A stretch of DNA of 39,432 nt from Syntrophobacteraceae bacterium (GCA_031292195.1 JARLHP010000115.1:1-39432), one strand, 5' to 3'. Numbered from the stretch's first letter, positions 24,913 to 34,645 are shown. Translations and numbers: made by a program. Notes: generated by a model from the letters alone, not told the origin.

Positions 24913-26039
24913 TCAGTTTTAGCAGTGTCCAGGACAAGGCGCGCCACCCTTGCGGATACCGAACCCGAGCCCAGTTGATCGCGCACCCGCCCAAGCTCGA
25001 CCCGCTGCGCCCCGAGCAGCCCGGGGTCTCCCAAATGGTTCAGGGCGCATTCACCCAAAAGCTGCCCCGTGGGCTCCCTGCGCGCAAATTCCGGCACTAT
25101 TTGTCTGCCCGCTATCAAGTTGGGCAGGGCGATAAAATCCACCGTGGCAAGCAGCTCCGCGATCCGTTTGGTAACCTTTGACGCCTTGTAGAAGGCGATC
25201 ATGGGAGTTCCCAGAATCGCGGCCTCCAGTGTCACCGTGCCGCTCTTGGTCACTATCAGGTCGCAGGCCCTGACCGCCCGGTATGTGTCGTTACTCACCA
25301 CCCGCACCGGCATCTGCCGGCGGGCCACCCTCTCTTCGAGTTTGCGGGCATCTATCGAAGACCCCACCGGCATAAGGAACCTGGCCTGCGGATATGTCTT
25401 CAGGATAAGGGATGCCGCCTCCATCAACATGGTCCAAAAACGCTCGACCTCCCCGAGCCTGCTTCCCGGCAAAAGCCCCACAAGGGGGCCGTCAAAACCA
25501 TGATAGAGCAGATCGCACTCTGGTTTGTCGACCACGTTTTTCATGGATTCGGCCAGGGGATGGCCGACGTAGTGGACCTCGACGCCGTGGGAAGCGTAAA
25601 AATCCTTTTCGAAAGGCAGTATAACGGCCATCCCGTCCATCAGCCTTCCGATTTTTTTCACCCGATTTTCACGCCACCCCCAGATTTGAGGGCTTATGTA
25701 GAAAAAGACTTTGGCCCCGATTTTTTTGGCCAATCTCCCCAGCAAAAAATTGAACTCCGGAAAGTCTATCAGCACCACCATGGAGGGGCGGTTTGCCAGC
25801 AGATAAGACCGGACCTTCACCCATGCCGCATAAATCGACCTGCTTTGAGCCACCACCTCGGAAATGCCAATAACGGAAACCTTCCGGTTGTCCACGATTA
25901 CCGGAACTCCGGCCCCTTTCAAATGCGCCCCCCCCAGGCAGGACATCTTCGTTTCGGGGGCAACCGACCATATGGCGCGGGCAAGATTAGCGCCGTGAAG
26001 ATCCCCGGAGGCTTCCCCGGCGCTTATAAATATTTCCAA
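24873..26039 (-). CDS. lpxB: Lipid-A-disaccharide synthase
   Basis: This 388-residue GT19 enzyme condenses UDP-diacylglucosamine with lipid X to give the lipid A disaccharide at the inner membrane. It shows the opening IFISAGEASGDLHGANLA, then VLIDFPEFNFLLGRLAKK, YISPQIWGWRENRVKKI, PFEKDFYASHGV and LLPGSRLGEVERF. SGTVTLEAAILGTPMIAFYK marks the donor site. The TTG start has GAGAGG just upstream and overlaps the preceding gene by 16 bp. The C-terminal TQMDADKNR is minisatellite-encoded and is an addition relative to the family. Confidence 0.94.
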   Translation of the reverse strand: MEIFISAGEASGDLHGANLARAIWSVAPETKMSCLGGAHLKGAGVPVIVDNRKVSVIGISEVVAQSRSIYAAWVKVRSYLLANRPSMVVLIDFPEFNFLLGRLAKKIGAKVFFYISPQIWGWRENRVKKIGRLMDGMAVILPFEKDFYASHGVEVHYVGHPLAESMKNVVDKPECDLLYHGFDGPLVGLLPGSRLGEVERFWTMLMEAASLILKTYPQARFLMPVGSSIDARKLEERVARRQMPVRVVSNDTYRAVRACDLIVTKSGTVTLEAAILGTPMIAFYKASKVTKRIAELLATVDFIALPNLIAGRQIVPEFARREPTGQLLGECALNHLGDPGLLGAQRVELGRVRDQLGSGSVSARVARLVLDTAKTDRRWTQMDADKNR

Positions 26040-27994
26040 TTTCCTCTCTCCGGCAAAACCCGTTCTGCGCGCATTTGCTCCTCGATAAGGCTCGATATCT
26101 CCAAAGCAACGGAAAGCGCCCGACGGCCCGCCTCCCCGTCGACTTCCGGGCGGCTTCCGGTCCTTACCGCCTGCATGAATGAGAAAATCTCCTCTTCAAG
26201 CGCGTCCTTTTCCACAATTTCGAAGTTTTCCAGGGAAATCTGCGGAAAACCATCCTCCCCCGGCTCAGCTTCCTTGTAGACAGCGTATGCCCGCTTTTCG
26301 AAATAATCGGCCGAAAAATAGCAATTTTCCTGAAAAATGCGCAATTTCCTCATGCTTTTTATCGAAATTCTACTCGCGGTAAGATTTGCCACCGCCCCGT
26401 TTTCGAATTCCATCCGCACGGTGGCGATATCCGGAAGGCGGCTGAGAACGGCGATCCCGGAGGCATGGACGTTTTTCAGCGGGGCCTGGATGATGCTCAT
26501 AACGATATCGATGTCGTGAATCATCAAATCGAGGATAACGTCCACCTCCAGACCTCTTTCATTGAAGAGCGCCAGCCTGTCGGCTTCTACAAACATGGGG
26601 TTTGACAGACGATTTCGAATGGCGGTAAACGCGGAGTTAAACCGCTCCAGATGGCCGACCTGAAGAACCGCGCCGTTTTTTGCGGCGATGGCGATAAGCT
26701 CGTCCGCTTCCTCCCGGCTCTTGGTCATGGGCTTTTCCAGAAGGACATGGACTCCGGCGGACAAAAACTCCCGCGCGATGGCAAAGTGTTGCGGGGTGGG
26801 CGTAACAATGCTTACAGCATCCACCTTGCCGATCAGTTGCCTGTAATCGGTAAAGGAACTGGTTCTGACTTCCGTGGCAACCTCTTCGGCCCTCCGGCCG
26901 TCGATGTCCACAATGCCCACCAGATCGGCTTCGGCAAGTCTGGCATATTTTTGAGCGTGGAAACGCCCCAGATAGCCCACTCCAATTACCGCCGTGCGTA
27001 TGGCATCGGGGCGGGGAGTGCGGACCAGGACCGCTCGGGAAGCAGCCCGGTTATCCTGCTGCGGCGAAGCGGCATAAAGGAGGCGGGGACCGGGCAGATT
27101 CGATTCCAGCACAGCCAGCGCGTCATCGTCCTGATGCTCATTAGCCTCAGCGGACTCACCCCGCACCAGTATCGATATTCCAGCGGAATCGGCCGCGTCT
27201 ATGGTCCTTTCACGGTCGAACAGAAGCGTTTTACCGGCCTCCAGAACAAGCACCCGCGCATTGACCCTCTTCATTACCTCTATGGTGTCGGCGCCCGCGG
27301 CCGGAACGTCAAAGCGCATGTCCTGCATGGGCTTGCTCACCTTGACGATCACCGCCCCTTCCCGGCAAAGACGCCCGCCGCGCATAATGGTCGCGTCCGT
27401 TCCGTCTATGCCTTCGACTGCAAGCACCGCCTGGTTTTTCACAACCAGGCATTGGCCGATATCCAATCTTCCGATGGCCTTGGCCAGGGTCCATCCGAAA
27501 CCAATGTCGGCCTGTTCGCGCCGATTGGGCTTCCTTCTGGTAAGAATCCCTTCAGGGGCTAGAAGTTCAGGCAGGAAGATGGTGGAAGGCTGGATCAATA
27601 TCCCTTCGGATTCCAGTTCGTCGGCAAGCGCCCTTAGAAGCGAGTCGTCTTTACGGTTCCGAAGCTTGTTGATAAACCGCACGGCCCTCCAATCGGGACG
27701 AATTTTAGCATACATGCGGGTCTTGTTTATTGCCCCGGCCATGGCCGCATGGGTAATTCCCGCGCTCCGGAAAGTTTTTACCAGCCGGTTCAGCTGTCCC
27801 AGTTTGAGCATGTGAAGTTCATCGACATACTTGGAAAGCGTGGGGTCGGTTTCTCCGTCGAAACCGATCGCAAACACCCGAACCGAAGCCTGGCGGGCCG
27901 CGTGGGCAAAAAGGAGCGGAAACTGCCCACTTCCGGCTATAAGCCCCACCTCCCTGATCCTGCCCTCCGAACCCCAATCATTTTGCAAAGACAT
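26024..27994 (-). CDS. lpxI: LpxI-Gfo/Idh/MocA oxidoreductase fusion
   Basis: This single 656-residue frame joins two enzymes. Residues about 12-285 are LpxI (DUF1009): REVGLIAGSGQFPLLFAHAA, MAGAINKTRMYAKIRPDW, and GTDATIMRGGRLCREGAVIVKVSKPMQDMRFDVPAAG. LpxI hydrolyses UDP-2,3-diacylglucosamine to lipid X. After a loose linker (about 286-333), residues 334-656 form a Gfo/Idh/MocA NAD(P)-dependent oxidoreductase with Rossmann motif G338-V-G-Y-L-G343, the E420-K-P signature, and LMIHDIDIVMS. Its substrate is unknown. A sugar-nucleotide 3-dehydrogenase like GnnA is plausible, although no GnnB aminotransferase is near. The ATG overlaps the lpxA stop (TAATG). Confidence 0.9.
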   Translation of the reverse strand: MSLQNDWGSEGRIREVGLIAGSGQFPLLFAHAARQASVRVFAIGFDGETDPTLSKYVDELHMLKLGQLNRLVKTFRSAGITHAAMAGAINKTRMYAKIRPDWRAVRFINKLRNRKDDSLLRALADELESEGILIQPSTIFLPELLAPEGILTRRKPNRREQADIGFGWTLAKAIGRLDIGQCLVVKNQAVLAVEGIDGTDATIMRGGRLCREGAVIVKVSKPMQDMRFDVPAAGADTIEVMKRVNARVLVLEAGKTLLFDRERTIDAADSAGISILVRGESAEANEHQDDDALAVLESNLPGPRLLYAASPQQDNRAASRAVLVRTPRPDAIRTAVIGVGYLGRFHAQKYARLAEADLVGIVDIDGRRAEEVATEVRTSSFTDYRQLIGKVDAVSIVTPTPQHFAIAREFLSAGVHVLLEKPMTKSREEADELIAIAAKNGAVLQVGHLERFNSAFTAIRNRLSNPMFVEADRLALFNERGLEVDVILDLMIHDIDIVMSIIQAPLKNVHASGIAVLSRLPDIATVRMEFENGAVANLTASRISIKSMRKLRIFQENCYFSADYFEKRAYAVYKEAEPGEDGFPQISLENFEIVEKDALEEEIFSFMQAVRTGSRPEVDGEAGRRALSVALEISSLIEEQMRAERVLPERGNWKYL

Positions 27995-28773
27995 TACCTG
28001 GTCAGACCTCTCTTGGAACCGGCCGTGACAAACTCGATCAGCCGTTCCACTTCCGGCAGGGACTCGACTTCCTCCCGCACTTTTGCCACCGCATCACTGA
28101 CCTTGAGCCCGGAACGGAAAAATATTTTGTGGAATTTTTTGATCGCCTGGATGGATTTGGCAGAAAATCCGTGCCGTTTGAGTCCGATCAGATTGGGGCC
28201 GAAAAGCGTCGCCCCCTCAGCGCCGGTGGCCAGCATATAGGGGGCAATGTCCATGCGTACGCCCGAAAACCCGCCGATACAACTGTATTCCCCCAGCCTC
28301 ACAAACTGGTGTACCGCTACGATTCCTCCCACCACCGCATGCCGCCCCACTTCCACGTGACCGCCAAGGGTGGCGGTGTTGGCCAGCAAGGCCCCGTCTC
28401 CAACCTGGCAGTCGTGGGCCACATGAGAGTAGGCCATGAGAAAAACCCCATCGCCGATCCGTGTCACTCCGTGGCCCCTCACCGTGCCTCGATGGACTGT
28501 GGCATATTCTCGAATTATGCTGTTATTTCCGATGACTACGCGTGTATCCTCGTCAGCGTAGGTGAGGTCCTGGGGAGGCAGACCTATCGAGGCAAATGGA
28601 AATATCCGGTTATTTTCTCCAATCGTAGTCCTGCCTTCAATCACGACATGGTGCCCCACGACGGTCCCGGAGCCAATCACCACGTCGGGACCAATTATAC
28701 TGTAGGCCTCCACCGTAACGTCGGAGGCCAGTTCAGCAGTGGGGGAAATTATCGCAGTAGGGTGGATCACCAT
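27994..28773 (-). CDS. lpxA: UDP-N-acetylglucosamine O-acyltransferase
   Basis: This 259-residue left-handed beta-helix enzyme acylates UDP-GlcNAc from acyl-ACP in the first step of lipid A synthesis. Hexapeptide repeats run from the N-terminus. AYSHVAHDC holds the catalytic-type histidine region, and GLKRHGFSAKSIQAIKKFHKIFF is the C-terminal helical part. The length is normal. GGGAG precedes the ATG. The gene follows fabZ after 130 bp and touches the lpxI fusion. Confidence 0.96.
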   Translation of the reverse strand: MVIHPTAIISPTAELASDVTVEAYSIIGPDVVIGSGTVVGHHVVIEGRTTIGENNRIFPFASIGLPPQDLTYADEDTRVVIGNNSIIREYATVHRGTVRGHGVTRIGDGVFLMAYSHVAHDCQVGDGALLANTATLGGHVEVGRHAVVGGIVAVHQFVRLGEYSCIGGFSGVRMDIAPYMLATGAEGATLFGPNLIGLKRHGFSAKSIQAIKKFHKIFFRSGLKVSDAVAKVREEVESLPEVERLIEFVTAGSKRGLTR

Positions 28774-28903
28774 CTTTTCTCCCTATACCTCCAGGCATCA
28801 ATCCCAACGGCCACTTACCCGGGGGTTAAAACGCACCCGTACCTACCCGCGGACAGACTTTTCAGGGCCCGTTTCTCCACTGGAGGGCGGGGAAAATAAT
28901 TTC

Positions 28904-29326
28904 TTATAAAATATTTGCCATCATCTCGGCTTCGGCCACCAGAACATCGTCGACAAAGGCCTCACCCGACATTTTGAAAAAACCGCCGCGCTGTTTGAGA
29001 AGCTTCACTTTCATTACCAGCCGGTCTCCGGGGCGCACCGGTTTACGAAAACGCACCTTGTCCAGGCCGGCGAAGTAAAATGGCTTGCCCTTGAGTTCCG
29101 GCCATGCCGTAAAAACCATAATGCCGCCGGTCTGAGCCATGGCTTCCACGATAAGGACGCCGGGCATGATAGGATCGTTCGGAAAATGTCCCTGAAAAAA
29201 AGGCTCATTCACCGATACGTTCTTAATGCTCACTATCTCCTCGGATGAACATTCGACGACTCTATCCACAAGGAGAAAAGGATAGCGGTGTGGCATAAGC
29301 TCTTTAATCCGGATAACGTCGATCAT
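28904..29326 (-). CDS. fabZ: 3-hydroxyacyl-ACP dehydratase FabZ
   Basis: This 140-residue hot-dog fold enzyme dehydrates 3-hydroxyacyl-ACP, competing with LpxA and LpxD for the same substrate. Motifs: [37 protein letters not shown] with the catalytic His and Glu, and [11 protein letters not shown]. The start overlaps the end of lpxD by 23 bp, so the genes are translationally linked. The order lpxD-fabZ-lpxA is standard. Confidence 0.96.
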   Translation of the reverse strand: MIDVIRIKELMPHRYPFLLVDRVVECSSEEIVSIKNVSVNEPFFQGHFPNDPIMPGVLIVEAMAQTGGIMVFTAWPELKGKPFYFAGLDKVRFRKPVRPGDRLVMKVKLLKQRGGFFKMSGEAFVDDVLVAEAEMMANIL

Positions 29327-30386
29327 CCTTTTTCAGGGCCTCCTCGATTATTCGTACCTTTTCATCCAGTTTTCTCACGGCTTCCTTCAGCCTCGGCAAC
29401 CGCCTGATATCCCCGTAGGTCTTGAACCACTCATCGGCGGGAACTCCGGGATAGCCGCCGATAATAACCTGGTTGGCCTTCACGTTATTATGGATCCCGG
29501 CCTTGGCGCCCACTTGTACCCCGTCGCCTATCTCCACGTGGCCCACCACCCCCACCTGTCCGGCCAAAATCACGTTGTTTCCGATCCTGGCGCTGCCGGC
29601 TATACCTGCCTGGCCAACCACCAGGCTGTCTTCGCCCACCACCACATTGTGGGCGATCTGGACCAGGTTATCGATCTTTACGCCCCGCTTTATCCAGGTC
29701 TTGCCGAAAGCTGCCCGATCAACGGTGGTGTTGGCCCCGATTTCGACGTCGTCGTCGATCTGAACGATGCCGATCTGCGGAATCTTTACGTGTTTGCCAG
29801 TATCGTCCTGGGCATACCCATAGCCGTCACCCCCGATAACCGCGCCGGCCTGGATGATCACACGATCACCAAGGATACACCCGTCGAGAATAGCCGCCCT
29901 GGGGTGAATGAGGCACCCCTGGCCGATTCGAACCCCCCTTCCCACAAAAGCCGAGGGTCCGATAGTCGTTTGGCTCCCGATTCGGGAACCCTCTCCAATG
30001 TGGGCCAGAGAACCGACCGAAACCCCCTCCGCCAGCACCGCGGACTCGGCTACAAAGGCCGCCGAATGCACCCCGGCCGCTGCCTCCAAGGGCGGGTAAA
30101 ACAACCGCACCGCTTTGGCCATGGCCAGATGAGGGTTTTTAACAATAAGCACATTGAATGGGACTTCCCGGAATTTGGAAGAAACAATCAGGGCCGAGGC
30201 CCGGCAATCGGCCAGCAGATGTTTGTAGCGCGAATCCGCCAAAAAGCTCAGTTGTCCGGCAGTGGCGGTATCAAGCGGACCTATCCCGCTCAAACTCAAT
30301 TCCGGATCGCCCTGTACTTCCGCGTCCAGCATGCGGCCAAGTTCGCCCAGCGAAAAAGACCCCTGATGCTCTTGATGATTACTCAT
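29304..30386 (-). CDS. lpxD: UDP-3-O-acylglucosamine N-acyltransferase
   Basis: This 360-residue beta-helix acyltransferase adds the amide-linked acyl chain in lipid A synthesis. An N-terminal uridine-binding domain ([31 protein letters not shown]) precedes hexapeptide repeats. The conserved [20 protein letters not shown] and [15 protein letters not shown] contain the active-site histidines. A C-terminal helix closes it. I chose the ATG at 30384-30386, preceded by GGAAA; an ATG four codons earlier lacks a ribosome binding site. Confidence 0.95.
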   Translation of the reverse strand: MSNHQEHQGSFSLGELGRMLDAEVQGDPELSLSGIGPLDTATAGQLSFLADSRYKHLLADCRASALIVSSKFREVPFNVLIVKNPHLAMAKAVRLFYPPLEAAAGVHSAAFVAESAVLAEGVSVGSLAHIGEGSRIGSQTTIGPSAFVGRGVRIGQGCLIHPRAAILDGCILGDRVIIQAGAVIGGDGYGYAQDDTGKHVKIPQIGIVQIDDDVEIGANTTVDRAAFGKTWIKRGVKIDNLVQIAHNVVVGEDSLVVGQAGIAGSARIGNNVILAGQVGVVGHVEIGDGVQVGAKAGIHNNVKANQVIIGGYPGVPADEWFKTYGDIRRLPRLKEAVRKLDEKVRIIEEALKKDDRRYPD

Positions 30387-30491
30387 GCCGGTTTCCATTC
30401 GGTTAGACACAATATCCGCGGGGGTCGCAAGCAGCAGCCAACTCATGGCTTTCCCTGCCCCCCTTCACAAACAACCTCCGGATCGATCAGC

Positions 30492-30516
30492 CAAAAAGGC
30501 GGGACATCATCCCGCC
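30492..30516 (-). terminator. Intrinsic terminator between skp and lpxD
   Basis: On the minus strand GGCGGGA-(5 nt)-TCCCGCC, a perfect 7-bp stem at 30498-30516, is followed by TTTTTGG. It lies 33 bp after the skp stop and about 105 bp before lpxD. It would end or attenuate the lysS-lolCD-bamA-skp transcript. Confidence 0.75.
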
Positions 30517-30548
30517 TCGACACAGCACGCCATGACCCTCACGCCCGA

Positions 30549-31067
30549 TCAGCGCGGCGAGCGGTCCAGTTTGGAAATGACCTCGGAAGTAAGGTCGTTT
30601 TGAGGACTGGCCACAATCAGGGCGCTCCGGTCCACGACCAGGTCGTAACTCTTATCCCTGGCAACCTTTTCGGCCACTTCGTACAACTTTCTGAAAAGAG
30701 GTTCCATGGCCGCCTTTTTTTGTTGCGTCCATCTCATCTGAGCATCCTGGACAGCCTTCTGCAGCTGGGAATACATTTCCCCCAGTTCCTGCTCCTTGCG
30801 CCCACGGGCCTTGGTGTCCATGATATCTCTTTTTTTCACGTAGGAGTTTTGGGCGGAGGTAAAGGCATCCTTCTTCACTTGCAAAGAGCTGGCCAGTTGT
30901 TGCTGATCCCCTCTCAACCGGGTGCTGATCTGTTTGCCCCACTGGGATTGCGAGATTACCTTGGCAACGTCCAAATAGCCAACCTTCTGGCCGGAGGCAA
31001 CCGCATGCGAGCTAAAAGCAAAAGTAATCCCCACCGCCACCAGCAAACATCCCCAAAATTTATTCAT
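30549..31067 (-). CDS. skp: Periplasmic chaperone Skp/OmpH
   Basis: This 172-residue protein begins with a signal peptide (FWGCLLVAVGITFAFSSHAVA) and then the OmpH opening GQKVGYLDVAKVISQSQWGK. A long coiled-coil segment (about 50-130) follows, and a conserved end, YDLVVDRSALIVAS. Skp carries unfolded outer-membrane proteins across the periplasm to BamA. The ATG at 31067 is 6 nt from AGGAG, which overlaps the bamA stop; an ATG two codons earlier abuts that site too closely. Confidence 0.9.
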   Translation of the reverse strand: MNKFWGCLLVAVGITFAFSSHAVASGQKVGYLDVAKVISQSQWGKQISTRLRGDQQQLASSLQVKKDAFTSAQNSYVKKRDIMDTKARGRKEQELGEMYSQLQKAVQDAQMRWTQQKKAAMEPLFRKLYEVAEKVARDKSYDLVVDRSALIVASPQNDLTSEVISKLDRSPR

Positions 31068-31077
31068 TTCCATCTCC

Positions 31078-33738
31078 TTAAAAGAATGCTCCGGCAGAAA
31101 ACTGCCACTCATAGGTTGGATCACCGGTTTTCCTGTTAAGCACATACCCCATTTCTATTCGAAGCGGCCCGAAAGGCGAATTCCATCGAATTCCGGGGCC
31201 GATATCCTCCTTGAAGTCGGAAATATTTATGTCATGGCCAGGCAGAAAAGCGTTTCCTGTATCGAAAAAGAGCACACCGCGCACCCCGTAGCGCTCCCAG
31301 AGCGGAAATAGCAGTTCCGTATTGATCACCGTGTACTTGGTGCCGCCAACCACCAGGCCCCTTCTGTCTTCGGGTCCCAGATAGCCGAACTTCCATCCGC
31401 GCATGGAATCTATACCGCCCAGAAAATAACGTTCGAATATGGGAATGTCCGAGGAGCCGTTTTCGAACCCGGCCTGACCACGCACATGCCCCACAAATTT
31501 CCAGAAAAGCGGATAATAATAGCCAACATGATAGTCTTGCTTCAGCATATTATAATCGCTGCCCAGCTCCGTTGCGTCGTACTCCACCGTTGCACCGGCA
31601 AACGAACCCCTGGTAGGCATGAATGGTTGATCGGTGGTATTTCTTTCAAAGGAGACGCCAAACCCGCTTTTCATCTGCCAACCGGCGGCTTTGGCATCCT
31701 TAAAGGTCCGATCATGGGCTGCGGGCTCACTCAGGGCGTAAAGTTCAGCGTTTTCCCCTACGTAGTACGCGCTCACCTTGCTGTAATTTCCCAGTGGATA
31801 CCCGGTGCGCAATTTACCGCCGTAAGTGTTTACCGAAAAATCCCGGTAGGCCCTTATCCAGTCATATATGTCAAAGCCGCCCGAAAAACGGGTGTCGAAA
31901 ATCCAGGGCTTGGTATAGTTGAGCGAATAAAACTGCGCGCTCTGGGCCAGCATGGCTTGCACTCCCAGGTATTGCCCCGTGCCGTTGAGGTTTTTCTGCT
32001 GTACCTGGCCGGTAATGAAGGCGCCATCGGTGGTAGAGTAACCTCCCCCGAAGCTTATGTTGCCGGTTTGTTTTTCAACCACCTTCACATTGAGATCCAT
32101 CACGTTTGCCTGGGAGGTGGGGACCGGCACAATCTCGACGTTTTTGAAGTAATCCAGTCTCCTTAGCGCAAACGTGCTATCCTGTATGGATTTGGCATTG
32201 AAAATATCGCCTTCGCATATCTTCATCTCGCGCCGGATGACATAATCCCTCGTTTTCGCATTCCCGGTAACGAAAATCCGGCCAATCCGAACTATCCCGT
32301 ATTTTTTAATGAGAAGATCGACTGAAACCGAATGTGTTTCAGTGTTACGCTTTACACGAGGCTCGATATCGACCTTGGCGTAACCTTGGTTCATGTACAA
32401 ATTCTTGATCAAATCGAGATCATGGCGGATTTTATCACCGCCGAAATAGTCATTTTTTTTCGTCTCGAGCTTCTTTTCAATCTTATCTTTGTATCCCTCG
32501 ATAAGATCCCCGGAAAGCGTGGCAGAATCAATCTTGTATCTTGCCCCCTCTTCGACCGGTATGGTTATATGGAAGCCATTCTTTTCCAGCTTTATATTTG
32601 GAGTTCCAACCACCGCATCCATATATCCATTATCATGATAATAGGAGTTCAAACGTTCTATATCAGTATCGAGAATATCTCTCTGAAGTACACCTCTCTC
32701 AGATATATAAGACAATAAACTCCAGGGTCTGGTTTGCATTTGACCAGACAGTTTGCGCGATGACATATACTTATTGCCCACAAACTTAATGGACTTGATA
32801 TATACTTTATTATTTTCGTCGATATTAAAGACAACCTTGGCCTCGTGTGGGCTTACCGGGAAGCTGATTTTAGAAGAGACCTCTACGTTGTAATAGCCCT
32901 TTTCCTGGTAAAGTTTGCGTATCTTCTGAACATCGCCGGAGATGTCGCTGCGTTTTAAAACCGCATATTGTTTCGTTGTAATGGCGGCCAGGATGTCCTT
33001 TTCCTTTACCTTCTTGTTTCCCTTGAACGCCAATCTCTTTATGATCGGATTTTCCTTGACCACAAACGTCAGGATCTTACCGTTGGGCGTATTTTTGAGT
33101 TCGGCGTCGACCTTTTCGAAATATCCCATATTGAATATGGCCCGGATATCTTTGCTTACCTGCCGGGGATTGAGCACTTGCCCCTTCTTGCTTTTGGCAA
33201 CTTCCACAATCGCCGCGGGTTCTATGCGCACATTTCCTTCGACTCTTACCTGGGCGATCACCGACTTGCCCAGCACCTCGGCCACCGTTTCATCCACTAT
33301 CTTTTCTACCGCCGAAGCAAGATTTTCCGCCCCTTGTTGTTCGGCCTGAAGAGCGACGACTTTTTTGGCCCCGGTCATATCTACCAGGCCGGCTTGGATG
33401 GAAAGGGTGTTTCCCGCCTGGCTGCATCTGCCGAATATAACGTAGGAGGCGCCCAGTTTATTGCCCATGGACCTGGCCTGCGCCTCGGAACTGACCGGAC
33501 CGGACGCAGCCCTTTGAACCAGCGCCGGCTCTATCAGAGCCAGGCCGCTTCGAGCGCCAAGCCGGGTGAAAAGCTCATCCAGAGACCTTTGGGTCTTTAC
33601 CGCATTCCAGGGGCCACGAATTACAAAAGGCAGGATGGCCACCTTGGGCTGCACCTCTTCGCACCACGCCGTCGGCAGGCCCGCCGCAAAGAGAACTAAA
33701 AGAAATAAAATTATCCCCGCTCTTGTCTTACCCAACAT
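31078..33738 (-). CDS. bamA: Outer membrane assembly factor BamA with extra N-terminal domain
   Basis: This 886-residue protein is the outer-membrane insertase. After the signal peptide (residues about 1-25) comes a domain of roughly 125 residues (PKVAILPFVIRGPWN ... ASYVIFGRCSQAGNTLSI ... VDETVAEVLG), resembling the TolB N-terminal/CsgG/FlgO fold and absent from textbook BamA. Five POTRA domains follow, beginning at VIAQVRVEGN, IKRLAFKGNKKV, YIKSIKFVGNKY, KIDSATLSGDL and RIGRIFVTGNAK. The beta-barrel starts at ISFGGGYSTTDG, has the loop-6 motif as MRGW, and ends with F. The ATG at 33738 is preceded by GGAGGG. Confidence 0.93.
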   Translation of the reverse strand: MLGKTRAGIILFLLVLFAAGLPTAWCEEVQPKVAILPFVIRGPWNAVKTQRSLDELFTRLGARSGLALIEPALVQRAASGPVSSEAQARSMGNKLGASYVIFGRCSQAGNTLSIQAGLVDMTGAKKVVALQAEQQGAENLASAVEKIVDETVAEVLGKSVIAQVRVEGNVRIEPAAIVEVAKSKKGQVLNPRQVSKDIRAIFNMGYFEKVDAELKNTPNGKILTFVVKENPIIKRLAFKGNKKVKEKDILAAITTKQYAVLKRSDISGDVQKIRKLYQEKGYYNVEVSSKISFPVSPHEAKVVFNIDENNKVYIKSIKFVGNKYMSSRKLSGQMQTRPWSLLSYISERGVLQRDILDTDIERLNSYYHDNGYMDAVVGTPNIKLEKNGFHITIPVEEGARYKIDSATLSGDLIEGYKDKIEKKLETKKNDYFGGDKIRHDLDLIKNLYMNQGYAKVDIEPRVKRNTETHSVSVDLLIKKYGIVRIGRIFVTGNAKTRDYVIRREMKICEGDIFNAKSIQDSTFALRRLDYFKNVEIVPVPTSQANVMDLNVKVVEKQTGNISFGGGYSTTDGAFITGQVQQKNLNGTGQYLGVQAMLAQSAQFYSLNYTKPWIFDTRFSGGFDIYDWIRAYRDFSVNTYGGKLRTGYPLGNYSKVSAYYVGENAELYALSEPAAHDRTFKDAKAAGWQMKSGFGVSFERNTTDQPFMPTRGSFAGATVEYDATELGSDYNMLKQDYHVGYYYPLFWKFVGHVRGQAGFENGSSDIPIFERYFLGGIDSMRGWKFGYLGPEDRRGLVVGGTKYTVINTELLFPLWERYGVRGVLFFDTGNAFLPGHDINISDFKEDIGPGIRWNSPFGPLRIEMGYVLNRKTGDPTYEWQFSAGAFF

Positions 33739-33916
33739 GATCTCGGAACCCTCCGTAAATGCGCTTCGCAGGCAAACCAAGGCGCAATAAGCCCCCCGCA
33801 CCCCGATTTTTATCAAGGCAATTTTCAGGACCTATCTAATATCATCCTTCTCGACACATGCCCAACAGAATTTTCCCCGATCGACCGCGGCGCGCCAAAT
33901 CCCCCGAAAGCGCCGA

Positions 33917-34645
33917 TCACACTGAGACCGTCAGACAGTCCGCGGACCGGTCCCGTTCATCTCTGAGATGCGCGTCCTTGAGTCGCAAGACCCTGTGCAT
34001 CATGGAGGCCAACTCCTGGTTGTGCGTCACTATGACCATGGTCAAGCCGTCCGACTCGTTCAGGGAGACCAGCAACTCGTGAAGAGAGCGTCCCGTTCGG
34101 CTGTCCAGGTTCCCGCTCGGCTCATCGGCCAGAAACAGTCTGGGTTTGAGCAACAGGGCCCTGGCGACCGCCACTCTTTGCTGCTCGCCCCCGGAAAGCT
34201 CGCCCACGCGGTGTTTCACCCGCTCGGACAAACCCAGCCGGTCGAGGAGATCCGAAGCCCTCGACCTGACCTCCGACCGGGGCAGTCCGGCTATCAAACC
34301 GGGCATCATCACATTTTCCAAAGCGTTGAATTCGGGCAGCAGACAGTGCAACTGAAATACAAACCCTATGTTGCGGTTCCTGAAATTGGCCAGTTCCCGC
34401 TCACTTTGCAGGAAAACATCCGCCCCGCCGTAATAAACCTTCCCGGAGGTAGGCTTTTCCAAGGCGCCCAGAATGTTTAGCAGGGTGGATTTTCCCACCC
34501 CCGAACTGCCCACGATGGCAATTCTTTCCCCCTTGCGGACCACCAAATCGAGCTCCTTGAAAAGCTCGATACTATGGGTTCCGTTCTCGAACACCTTTGT
34601 CAGTCCCAAGGTGTGGACTTCTATGCTTTGCTTTACTTCACTCAT
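33917..34645 (-). CDS. lolD: Lipoprotein-releasing ABC transporter ATPase LolD
   Basis: This 242-residue ABC ATPase has Walker A GSSGVGKST, Q-loop FVFQLHCLLPEF, signature LSGGEQQRVAVARAL, Walker B LFLADEPSGNLDS and the H-loop VTHNQ. With the LolC/E permease it extracts lipoproteins from the inner membrane. FQLHCLLPEFNALENVMMPGL is typical of LolD. The start overlaps the end of the permease gene by 8 bp, so the two are co-translated. Confidence 0.94.
   Translation of the reverse strand: MSEVKQSIEVHTLGLTKVFENGTHSIELFKELDLVVRKGERIAIVGSSGVGKSTLLNILGALEKPTSGKVYYGGADVFLQSERELANFRNRNIGFVFQLHCLLPEFNALENVMMPGLIAGLPRSEVRSRASDLLDRLGLSERVKHRVGELSGGEQQRVAVARALLLKPRLFLADEPSGNLDSRTGRSLHELLVSLNESDGLTMVIVTHNQELASMMHRVLRLKDAHLRDERDRSADCLTVSV

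Noticed and set aside
29490-31139. 549-codon plus-strand frame opposite lpxD and skp
   Set aside because: It crosses three real genes and the terminator between them, and has no RBS or domain.
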